Positions 19,610 to 30,179 of a stretch of 44,379 nucleotides of DNA are shown one piece after another. Numbering within the stretch: the first letter of the stretch is position 1; every line of letters begins with the position of its first letter. This stretch comes from Gnetum montanum (taxonomy: Eukaryota; Streptophyta; Gnetopsida; Gnetales; Gnetaceae), in assembly GCA_015680685.1 (NCBI GenBank), contig MNCI01011084.1:465718-510096 (forward strand), read 5' to 3'. A program made the translations under genes and the position numbers. The notes under the pieces are model-generated. The model did not search any database. It was given only the letters and a program-made list of their open reading frames with translations, and was not told the origin of the DNA.

Positions 19610-21540
19610 AGCCTTATGTAGTTCCTAGTGGTAATGGCTCCTCCATTAGTTGCTTCCCCTTGTCATCAAACTTCTGAAATATGTACTAATTCAAGAGCAC
19701 TTGAAGTTTCTTCTCTTTCATTCTTGGGTCATGCACCATCCATGCTTGTTGTGTAATGTGTGATGGAGTGGTTACATCCCATGGGCATGGTAGCTATGGA
19801 AACATCTAATTTTCCTTGACATACTAGGCTACAAACTACTTCTCCTCTTCAAATGCTATGGCCGTTTCATGTAACTCATGATAATCAGTCAATCTTCTGG
19901 CTAGGTTTGATGCTATAGCTTTCTACCCTTGATATCTAGCCTTTACTGCTTACAATTCAGATTTTGCCACTTAAAGTTTCTATAAGGCATCCTCATGATC
20001 CATATAATCTTTATTCATATAGAGCATATGTGGCTGCTACTTACGATTCTAGCTCATTCTTGGGCCTACTTGTTGTCAACATGACTAAGTTAGTATAATG
20101 GAGGTTAGCTAACCTCATGTACTCTTTTAGGTCCTCGATCTGTAGGTCTTTATTTTTCACTTCCACCTAGTGAATGTAGGCATAGCTACTTGGGATGTGT
20201 TTCTAGTCAAAATTTTGTGTTGAAATGGTACTAATTCTGGCCTTTGCCATCTGGAACTCTTTCTCATTAATCTATTTGTACATCCCAACCTAATCACAGA
20301 ATGTAGGTCTTTAGTGATGCTAGTTTGAACAATTCAGCAAATGAAGCATTCTGGGCTCTTTAGGAAATGTCATTAGCATATCCTAGGATTTCAACTCACT
20401 TACACAACTTCCTAATAAGGAAATGGAGCTTCAAATTACCTTTGAATTTCCATAAAGTATAGTTGTCTGATATTAGCAATGTATTTACCTATTAGGATCT
20501 TACTTCCTCTGGTCGCATAAGTGGGTAATCTATTTAGTCCTTTGGTTGGGAATAAGTGATAGGTGCTAATTTTGAAATAAATTCACTCCTCTAAAGTTAG
20601 CTCACTATATCCCTTATCTTCCTTGCCATATCCTCATTTTAGCCATAATTTCCTAGTTTCAGCATTTTATCTTGTGGATATATGTGCTATTTTCAAACCT
20701 TCATTTGGTATGTTTAGAGAATTTTCTATCGTCTTAACTGAGTAAGAAACTAAGACTCCTCCAATGTTAACTGTGGTGCCCTCTTCCTTATCATGCCAGA
20801 ACTGATAAGTTTCTTCAAGGTATCATTTTCCACTATTAGATAAGATAGGCTATAGTGGTGATGCCCTCAATTATGTCTTTACTACTTCTGGCATAAATTT
20901 CATGAATGGGCCAAAGTTCATCTCCACAATGACTATGGTTAGAATTGATCTTTCTTGAATAGCTTGGAGGTAGTCTTGGGACAATGTGAGGTGTTGTTCT
21001 TGCACTTGCAGTTCCTCTACCTCTCCTTGCGCCAGTTGTCCTATAGCATGAGTTTATTGATGGATACTGAATGATTGGGCTTCCTACTCATGTTCTAGTA
21101 CTTTTCCTCTAGTTTAGCCTCTACCTTAGCCTCTTGGTCATTTGCTTATGCATTGTAAGGGTCCTCCTTGTGCTCCTCTCTTTGGGGCCATCTGTGATTA
21201 TCAAGGATTTAGGATTACTAAGGGATTCTCATATATTCTTAATGGTTCCATACCTTACTCATGCCCTTAGTTACATTAAGTTATTAGTTTATTGTGATTA
21301 CAGAGTTAGAAAAATTTCAAAAAGTTACCCCATAAGTATTGATTTTCTGTTAACCCTTCAAATTTGTCTATTTTGTTCATACTCATGGCTCATAATGATG
21401 GTTATGGTTCCTTAAGAGTTATTAATTAAGTGTTCTAGCATTTATATGATTGATTTTTCATTAAAAATTTCAACTTTCATTTCATACTTACCCTTGAGAT
21501 ACCTTCTAGATGTTAGCAAATTGTGAAAAATTGGAATAGA
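19610..21540 (-). pseudogene. Degraded gag-like ('putative plant transposon protein') frame beside the Element 3 3' LTR
   Basis: On the minus strand, from an ATG near 21550 (MGGASEGNLFQFF), a long coding-like reading can be followed with frame changes and TAG/TAA/TGA stops that fit CAG/CAA/CGA decay. Recognisable parts are KNI.ESLSNPKSLIITDGPK (about 21200), QLAQGEVEELQVQEQHLTLS (about 21000), FWHDKEEGTTVNIGGVLVSY with TIENSLNIPNEG (about 20800-20700), a Leu/Lys-rich part to 20300, and a coiled-coil tail with VAKSEL, VKARYQG and SNLARRLTDYHELHET (20000-19850) ending WMVHDPRMKEKKLQVLLN (about 19700). The GG.LVSYS..TIENSL.IP core is that of plant transposon gag-like proteins. No zinc knuckle or enzyme motif is seen. 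It may be a captured ORF or a separate nested element. Confidence 0.55.
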
Positions 21541-21738
21541 TTTCCCTCACTAGCACCTCCCATGACTAAGATGAGCACACTGTGATCAAATAGGTTCAAA
21601 AATCATGAAAATTAGAGCAATAATAGTTAAGTTATGGCTTGGGAAAGCTAGGATGTCAAAGCTCAAATCAGAGAAGAAAACTCAAAAAATCTCTTTTGCC
21701 TCAAATGAAAAATGATGAAACAATTTGCTAAGTGTCCA

Positions 21739-21750
21739 CCTATATATAGG
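21739..21750 (-). promoter_or_regulatory. TATA box upstream of the degraded gag-like frame
   Basis: CCTATATATAGG is a palindrome about 190 bp upstream of the ATG near 21550 on the minus strand. The next bases (GTGGACACTTAGCAAATTG) resemble the post-TATA sequence of the Element 3 LTR (ACAACACTTAGGCAT), suggesting a related LTR promoter. Confidence 0.45.
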
Positions 21751-22094
21751 TTTTGTGTGATTTGATACTGGGAATTCAATATTGGGGTCAAAAAATTTTC
21801 AGTTTCCATTAAGTTTTGAGGATAAAAATTGATTCTTAGTGAATGTTAGGAAGATTTAAAGTAGAATCATAGGGTCTTGGATCATAGATGATGTGTATTT
21901 CATCAAAAATTAGGCATAGATAGTCTGTAAAGAAGGAATCTTGGACTATGAAAGTTCATAAGGTGGCTAAGAAGGATAATAAATCCATATGGTTAGAACA
22001 AATAATTTGAATGATATGGAAAGTATTTATTGATGTAGGATAGCTCAAGATGATGTGGAATCACTTGGGAGGTATAAGGTACAATAGTTATACA

Positions 22095-23303
22095 AGTGGG
22101 TCCTCCTCAAAGTTGGCTCCAACCCTTAATGCCCTTGTATAACCATGCCTAAAAGTGTTCATAGGCACTTAAGGAGTTAAATGTAATGCATATCTATTTA
22201 GCAAAACACACATCTTAGTACCATCAAATTGAGAAAATAATTCTATGTTACACAGAACCACAAGTTATGACTATTTTTATAGTGAGATGAGATGGACTTA
22301 GAAGGGATTGCAAAAATTGAGACATAAGGTGTCTTACCATAGGCATAATGAATTCTTGTGTTTTATTTGTGGTTAAAGTAATCACTAACATTTCTATCCA
22401 AGATTCAAAGAAAATCTAGTCCATATTCCAATGACATCACATCATTTCATGTCTTGGAGTTACAACTATAATACTACCACTATTACAAGGAGTATCATCA
22501 CATGTTGTATTGTCTAAGGGAGGATTTTATTCATGGCACCTTCTTTTTATTTTTTAGATTTCTGAGAAGCCACCTACCTTCAGGCATGGATAACATGTCT
22601 TTCCAATGGGACTCCCAAAAACTTATTTTGTCCTCTTATTATATTTTTTTCCTGTCTTAACCTTTTAAGACATTACTTATTTCACTCTTACTTCCATTTT
22701 TCATTAGGTCTACAAGGATATAATACAACTTTAGCAACATGATAGATCTCATAATAGTAATCCAAAGGAATCCAAAAATCCCCTTGATGTCACACTTATT
22801 GCATTTCCACTTGGTTCTTCACTTTTTGATCTAGACACAAAGATCATAGGTTTATTCTTAGTTGTATGATGGAAAAGAATATTATTATGGCCATGGTAAC
22901 AACCTCTTATTAATGGAATGGATGTTGTGGCTCACTATTCCAATAATTAATCCCTTATGACTTGATAACATAGAAAAATCTTCACCTTATTGGACTACAT
23001 CTTGCCTTCATTCTTAATGTGTCTTATTAACAATAAAAAATTATGTACAAAGGAAATGGAAATAAATTATGAAAAATAAAATATGAAAAAGGTGTAAAAA
23101 ATGAAAAATATCAAAGAATGAAAAATGTTAAAGAATATCAAAAATTTAAGATATGAAAAATGTGAAAAAAATGAGAAGATGTTAAAGAATATGAAAGATA
23201 TAAAAGAATGGAAAAAATTATATTAAGAAATAGGAAAAGTAAAAAAAAAATGTAAAACAAAAAATGGAAAATAACTTATTAATTTTGGAATCAAGGTGTA
23301 GTG
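22095..23303 (-). other. Element 3 post-coding region with conserved 3' blocks 1 and 2
   Basis: Reverse complement similarity to Elements 1 and 2: block 2 at 22095-22180 (GTGGGTCCTCCTCAAAG on the printed strand), block 1 in pieces at 22560-22620 (GCATGGATAACATGTCTTTCC) and 22780-22825 (CATTTCCACTTGGTTCTTC). From 23040 to 23270 a stretch of AAAATATGAAAAATG-like low-complexity repeats stands where the other elements have the T-rich post-coding run. Confidence 0.65.
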
Positions 23304-26300
23304 TCTACCCCCACAACTAAACTCATGCACAAGATTTTGGAAAATACTTCCTAGGTCTTCTAGATCATGCACTTTAGGTGGTTCCCTTACCATCTTTATT
23401 GATTTAAATTTTTTGTAATTATCCCATGTGATCTTGATGGTAGCTGAGTTTTGATCCTCTAAGTCCATGTTTTCTTTTCCCATTGATGTATGATTATGAT
23501 TTATTAATTTTTTTTTGGGTACTTAGTTGGAGTCATTTTCTAAGAGTGGGAATTAATAAATGAGTTGGATTGTTCCATGCATATTTTTGACAGTTGAAGG
23601 TTCTCTATTGTTGATCATAGGATGTCTTTTGATTTGGTGGTCCTTGCTCTTTCTTTTGCACACACTTGTTTTTCATTGTTGTTGTGGACTGGTAGTGTAA
23701 TTGTGTTGATGTTCTAAATGATTGGTCCTCAACTGTACCCTTTTCTTTTAATAGTAATGCATGGGATTTGCTATGTGTGTATGGCTTTGTGGTTATCCTC
23801 CTTAGAGATCTCAATAGATAGATCTCACATTCTGAGCTTATCATCCATTGTGCTAAGCCATGCTCTCCCCATGATAATTGGAAATTCCTTATCAACTTCT
23901 TTTACATCAATTACCAAAAAGTTTGCCTGATAAAACCATCCATTGACAGTGGTCACCACATTCTCAACTTGTCCCAAAGGAATGGTAACAGATTGATCTA
24001 CAAGCTCCAACTAGATATTACATTTCTTCAATGGTGGGAGGTTCCATGCTTGATATGTTTCATAAGAGATCAAATTCACCCTGAAACTTGAGTTTAGTAG
24101 AGATTTGCATGGAAAATTTCTAGTGACTTGTAAATAGATCAAAGGAACTACTAGATCAATTCTCTTCTTAGGGAGTGGTCCTACCTTAATCTAGTTTGTG
24201 ACTATTTTAGTGAGCATGATAGTTTGCATGTTTATATTTGATAATGTCAAAAGCTTGGTGTTGGTAAGTGGATCAGATGTAGGAGAAGTTGTTCTTGAAG
24301 AAGTTCTAACTCTACTAACCTTTTCTGGACTTGTCCTCAAGAAAGAATATTTCTTTGTTTGGCCCTTAGTGTTGCTAGTAAGATCCTCCACTTGTATATT
24401 CACTATCTTTGTAGCTTTCACCTATTGTGGTTGCGACAGTGATTCCCCTTGTAGAGTGGATGGTGGCATAGGTGGTAAGTGATTTGGATTATGATTTGAA
24501 AAATTAGTTGCTTGTGGATGCACGTACAAGTATAAATTGATCCTCAGTGGTGTCAATTGGTGGTATTTTGGTGGATAATACTATGTAGTTTGAATAGTTT
24601 CATTTGCTAGTGAGACTGAACATTGAATGAAATATCCATATAGATCTAGCTATCTATATAGATATTGTTAGTGAGATGGTGGAAAAGCCCATGATTGAGG
24701 TTGTTTCCACTGCTGATAATAGTGATCCTGTGGCTATGACAAAGCTCCACTAGGATAATACATTAATTGGAGGTTTTATCAGTAGTTACCTTGAGGATAA
24801 GGTAACTGTTTGGGCATCTTTCTTTTAACAAATTTGGGATTGAGTGCATATGGCCCTATCTATTGTAGATGTGCCATGACTAGACAACATCCCTTAAGAT
24901 GCTTGTACTAACACACTATGCAACCTTCCTCATCTATGGAGATGGTCTCTAAGCTCTTAGCCACTGAAGCAACTTTGCCTTTCCATCCAAACTCTTTCTT
25001 TTTCTTCTTGTCTTTGCTTTTTCCAAAGGCTTGCTTAATTTTTTCCATCATAATCTTTAATGCAATTGCAAATTTTTCATCAATGGAATCCCACATTTTC
25101 TCTACTTTGGTTGCAATGTCATTCACAGATTTCTAGATCGATAGAGTCTTTTTCTTGATGGCCTAGTCCAAGGTTTCCTCCTCTTGTGTGTTGCAGACTT
25201 GTGCGTTCCTTTTTTGAATTAATGGATTTCTATTATACTCTTCAACTAATTCCCTCTTTCTTAGATCACCTTTCTTCTTTTCCACTTGATCAATTACTCT
25301 TTAAATGCGATGGGTGATCATTTTTGATAATTTGCCTTGGGTGTAAACCCCAAGAGCCTCTCTAGTTTTACTTTGTAACCCATCTACAATGTGCATGAGC
25401 TATTCCCTTGGTGAAAATCCATGGCTTGGACATTTGTGAAATAGTGAATAGTATCAATCCATTACTACATCAAGGGTCTCATGAGTCCCTTACTTACATC
25501 CTTGGATCTGTTTTCTTAAGTTGGACACTCACAAATACATTTGATATTTATCATTGAAGAGTTCAAGCAAGGTACTCCAACGTTTGATTGTTTTAGATTC
25601 TAGTGACCTATAATAGCTCTTTGCCTTCTTCACAAGTGTTCTAGGAAACAAATTCAAATTTTGCTAATCACTTTTGATGTTTTTTAAGACACAAGCATTA
25701 TGAAAATCTTGAAGGTGATGGTGCAGATTAGCATCATAGCCACCTTAAAATTTTGACATGTTGTTCATGTCTAAATATTTGATTTGGCTATTCCTCACAT
25801 GCCTAGTTGGGAGGTGAACAATTCCTAGATGTTGATGATAGTATGAGTTGCCATCAGGGGTTCATCATCTTGAGTAGGTTTGTATGCTCTCTTGTAGTAG
25901 TACCCCCTTCTATGATGATCCCCTTCATGGTGTATGTGATCCTTTCATCCATTCTATTCATATTTTTCATCTTTCGATTCTAAATAAAACAAATAATGGT
26001 AATGACAATCATTGCAATCATGAGTTCTCCTCTCTTCCCTATCATAGTTCTTGTACTTTCACCTTCTTCTTCCAAAGTCTTCTGATGATCATGAGGATGC
26101 AAATGAGGTAGTAGAAGAATGATGCTAGCTCACTCTCTTGTGATGGCTCTAATGTTCATCTCTATGGGATTTAGCAGAAACTCTTGGCCTTGAGTCCTGC
26201 TTGTGCCTTGAGTCTTTTGCCTCCTGATTAAGCTTCTCTACTATTTCAAAGTGTGATTTATTATTGACAGGTTCATCTAGTTGAATGATAGGCTTTTGCA

Positions 26301-26735
26301 ATTAAAACTCATGATTTTAGTGGAGCTGTTCAGCAATGAACTCATCTCCATCAAGCTCCTCCAAGATAGTAGTAGAATTGACTATTTTTTCTTTGTATTG
26401 TTCATGCCTTACTTTCATAGCATGGTCTTTTATTAACTACTCCTTAGTATGTTCATATGGATGAGTCATGTATTTAGTTTCATGATGCCCTCCAATTGCC
26501 TCACATACTTTCATTCCCTTGAGAGCAGTTTGGAGCATAATGGTTGCGAAATGTTTTGGTGGTAGAATAATGTTCTCTTATATATCGCTTCACCTGAGTT
26601 ATGCATCCTAATGAAAGATGAATGTGAAATCAAGATAGTAAGGATCATTTTCTAGTCTTCTTCTTCTTTAATTCTATCACTACTTCTTCTTAGTTCCTTA
26701 ACAGGTGATGTGGTGTCTTGTTTGAAGCCATGTTA
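23304..26735 (-). pseudogene. Element 3 gag-protease, decayed, no RT
   Basis: Minus strand. Gag starts near ATG 26733. Its core at about 25660-25540 reads LVKKAKSYYRSLESKTIKRW then LLELFNDKYQMYL, parallel to Element 2 gag. A Lys-rich part (KSKDKKKKKEFGWKGK, about 25000) and a GCIVC cluster (about 24910) follow, then a Thr/Ser-rich linker. The retropepsin-like domain lies at about 24120-23830: SLLNSSFRVNLIS, LELVDQSVTIPLGQVENVV and PIIMGRAWLSTM. The catalytic DSG of relatives (LLDSGSRVNLIS in Element 1) is here NSS, so it could not cut. After it come about 500 bases of polar coding-like sequence ending SCGGRH, directly followed by the 3' region: RT, RNase H and integrase are absent. Many stops. 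Confidence 0.78.
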
Positions 26736-26857
26736 TATGTTTTTTAGATGTTTATTTTAGGTGTTATTTTCTTAGGATTGTAACATTATGGAATTTGACT
26801 TTATGTTTCAAATACAATGAACTTTGAGAAATCAGTTACTAAGAATACATTGACTTG

Positions 26858-26876
26858 TCCCTAGAAATGGTGCCAA
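26858..26876 (-). other. Element 3 primer binding site (tRNA-Asp-like)
   Basis: On the minus strand TTGGCACCATTTCTAGGGA follows the LTR end CTCATCA. It matches the tRNA-Asp-type site with transitions, as in Elements 1 and 2. Confidence 0.65.
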
Positions 26877-27676
26877 TGATGAGCAATGGAGTAGTCCAAC
26901 ACAACCATATGAGATATGAGTGTTCATGCGTAGCTTGATCAAATTTCATGGATGAGGTAATGTGATTATCCTAATAATTGGTTAAAGTTTAGGATTGTTG
27001 TCTTCCCATGTGGAGCTAGTATAATCTATGCATATGGTTTAGCTCTAAGTGAGATGTATGATATATTGATGTTGGTAGGTCATTACTCCTAGTAAACATA
27101 AGGTAATAAAAGTGATTTCTATGTCTAAGTAAATAGCAAATGGATATAGTCTAGCCTAGATGATGGACATCCATTCCTAACTCTCTGCACACATCTTGGA
27201 GTTATGAAATCATTACTAGGATTATCAAGTACCTCGCTAATGGGTGAACCAAGCGATAATACTACTAGGTTACCAAACAATCACACTTTACTCTCGGAAT
27301 CAGTCGTATCCATTCTACTTAAAAATAGTAAAAGTAAAGTTCATGGAAAAGTAAATAGTAAGTAAGAAAATAGTAATCAATAGGCTAAGTGAAAATAGTA
27401 AGTATTATTCTAAGTAAATAATAAAGAAACTAAGTGGATGCTGCAATGGTGAAAAGTAATCTCAATCTTTATTTCCATTCACACTTGTGTCTAAGTATAA
27501 GATGCTTGAATAAAGACTCTGTACAATCACTCAAGATAAGACTATGGGCATACACTCTATCACTAAGCTACAAAAATAAACTACAAGAACTTTGATAAGG
27601 TGGAATAAAAATTGTTTCTCAGACTATGCACCTAAGTGTCATATTTATAGAACTATGCGTGTTTGCGATATTGGTG
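26877..27676 (-). repeat. Element 3 5' LTR, U3-truncated
   Basis: It aligns with 18520-~19315. The TATA box is near 27642-27650. Similarity to the other LTR stops just after it (GCGATATTGG), so the distal U3 is missing. Confidence 0.8.
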
Positions 27677-29460
27677 GAAGTGTAAAATGGTGACATAAAT
27701 GTAAACAAAAATGAAAACATAAACATAAACAAAAATGAAAATGAAAATGGGAATGAAAATTGTAGATTTGGGATGGAAAAGGACACAAAAATAAAAACCT
27801 AAAATCAATTTTGCATAATAATTAATTATGACTTTGTTAAAATGAAAAATAAAGTAGCAAGTTTAGAAAATATAGATTTTGTGCTAAGTGCACAGGAAGT
27901 TGCTTGAAGGAGTTTGACGTCCATCGGAGCTTGCAAGCTATGTTTTGCATCAACTCCATGATCTAAATTCTTCATAACTTTAGTTTTCAACAACTCCACA
28001 TTGGTTTATACCAAGATGAGTAATTGTGGTCATGAATTAGTGTTCCACCTTTGGTACAATGGTATTATGTTAGAGCCACTATGCCCAGCATAGCTACCAA
28101 TTTTTACTATTAAAGGAATTGCAAGATCATAAGGCTCTTTGGGTTGAAAAATGCCAAATGATATTGTTGTTTTCTCTCAAGGTTGTGGAATGGAATAAGG
28201 TATTTACGTTGGATTTTTATAGGGGTGGAATTGCTATTTTTGGGCCCTATGCATCACTGTCATGATTACTGATAGATTGATGTCAACTTACAAGTTACAA
28301 TGGTTACAATTCTCAATGTAGTTACCATTTGTAGTAAGTTTGGAATACACCATATCCACCAAAGCCCATCCATTTACTATAAATAGTAAACTAACTTTTG
28401 TGACTACACTAATACCATCCCAACTATGTTAGCCTTATTGAACTATGCTAAAGTTGTTAGAAAATTTTGGCATTGTGGGAAATGTGGAAAATGTTGGAAA
28501 CTACGAAAATTGCTGGAATTGATGGAAAATGCTGGCAACCATGAAAAATGTTATCACTAATAGCCATGCTACAACTATTGAAGACATAGGGTGACTACAT
28601 TAGCCATTGTTAGGAAAATGAAAATGGAAATGGAAAATTCCACTAATTCCAAAATGGAAAATATCATCAATCTCAAAATGGAAAATGCCACCAAAATGGA
28701 AAATGCCACCAATTATTACAACATTGCATCTTTTTTGGGTTTTGATGGTGATTACATTGGGTTGGAAATGAAAAATTCTAGCTATCCCATCTACATTGGG
28801 GATAGATGGTTCTAGCGTACTTGAGGCTATACCTCTACAAACACCCATGAAAATGCTAATTTTGGCCATTCTTAAGGCATTTTCAACCATCCCAAGCTCA
28901 AATATAGACATGAGGTAACTTTTTCAACTTAGGAAGTGTGGAAATAGCAACTTTTGAGTTATTTTTCAACCTCAAAAGGCTAAAGTATGCAAGATTATAC
29001 CTCATGGACTGTAAATCTTACATTTACAATAAAATATTGCCTTAAGTTGGGAAATGAATGTTATGATTTGCAACATGAATTTTTGGTGGTGTTTTAGCAC
29101 CAAGGATGATTAATGGCCATGGCTTGTTAAAAATCAAATCCACATAAGAAATCACCAAAGAATTAGGACATACCAAAACAGACACATTGATCAATCATGA
29201 TAAGAGGTAGTGAGGTGGTAGATGGTAAGAGTGGATGATGAGAAGTGTATGTGGTAATGAATTCGTATATCCTTGTCACATGAATTCCTTTGTAGATGTT
29301 GTAATTAATGTGACTTTATATCATCCTATTTTTAGTTGGAACCAAGTTCATCCACTTCCAATGATTTCATATTTACACATTTAAATTGTTTGATCCCTAG
29401 AGTTCATGAACACTCCCAAAGATCACCCACCACTCTAGAGAAATAAGAAAAGAGAAGTAG
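27677..29460. other. Low-complexity and unassigned DNA
   Basis: It begins with A-rich AAACATAAACAAAAATG repeats (27690-27780). A GGAAAATG-rich stretch follows at 28440-28720. No gene is recognised. By position it is the far 3' region of Element 4 or another insertion; the Element 4 3' LTR was not found here. Confidence 0.4.
28608..28720 (+). repeat. AAAATGGAAAATNCCACC imperfect tandem array
   Basis: Units of about 18-21 bp such as AAAATGGAAAATGCCACC recur at least four times with variation, the last two nearly identical. Related GGAAAATGYTGG units occur from 28470. The 74- and 103-codon frames over it are by-products of the repeat. Confidence 0.7.
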
Positions 29461-29469
29461 GAAGTCAAG

Positions 29470-29750
29470 AGGGCCTTAGTTAAATGGTTGCCTTCATGCA
29501 TGGGTAACATGTCTTTCTAGCTCCATAACCAATGCTTGTAACCCATTATTTCATCAAGGGGCATGATTTAAATTCTCATGTTTTTTTTCATGGGAACCAC
29601 ATCATGCAAAGACATTACTTCTTGTTATTGGTTGACATTAGGAATGATGAGAAATTGATGAGAATACCCATAAAAATCTAGATGGTAGCTAGGTACAAAA
29701 TGTGATAATTCCTCTTAAAGTCACACCCTTTTGAATCCCACTTGATTCAT
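29470..29750 (-). other. Conserved 3' block 1 of Element 4
   Basis: Reverse complement of the same block in Elements 1 and 2: AGGGCCTTAGTTAAATGG, GCATGGGTAACATGTCTTTC, GGGAACCACATCATGCAAAGA and AAAGTCACACCCTTTTGAA on the printed strand. Confidence 0.72.
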
Positions 29751-30179
29751 TCCAAGTTTGGTAAGTATCAAAGTTATGGATTCTTTATAAGTTATTAAGA
29801 AATGACCTCATGCTTCCAAAATGAGAGAACACCATGGAGTTGAGTTAAATGGATGGATGACATGAGCTAACTACATGATATCATGAGAAAAATAATGTTC
29901 CATTAATTGATGTCATAATTCAAAGATGAAATCTAGCCATTAAGAAATCAATTCAACCAATAGAGTTTAATAAGCCTTCAACAATTAGTAGCAACATCAA
30001 GAACCAAAGTCTTGATGAAAATAAAGAAGACAAACACATGTAAGAAAATTTAGTTAAGAAAAATATTAAATAAATTATAAAATATTCAAGAAAATGGAAA
30101 GTGTATAAAGAATGATTTAAAATAAAAAAGTTGAAAAACTAAGAATTCATTACAAAATCTTAGCATGTATGGCCATCTC

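Larger units (their letters stand above)
18520..27676 (-). mobile_element. Element 3: non-autonomous gag-protease LTR retrotransposon
   Basis: LTR copies at 18520-~19520 (3' LTR) and 26877-27676 (5' LTR, U3 incomplete) are in the same orientation and share order and spacing (LTR end to TATA box 766 and 765 bp). On the minus strand they bound a primer site, gag, a protease, the T-rich post-coding region and conserved 3' blocks 1 and 2. RT, RNase H and integrase are missing. Between block 2 and the 3' LTR lies an extra degraded gag-like frame (19610-21540). The 5' LTR loses similarity at 27676, before the GATATC motif array, so it is truncated or joined to other DNA there. Confidence 0.8.

Noticed and set aside
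28591-28911. Overlapping frames of 74 (plus) and 103 (minus) codons
   Set aside because: Both are by-products of the AAAATGGAAAATNCCACC array.
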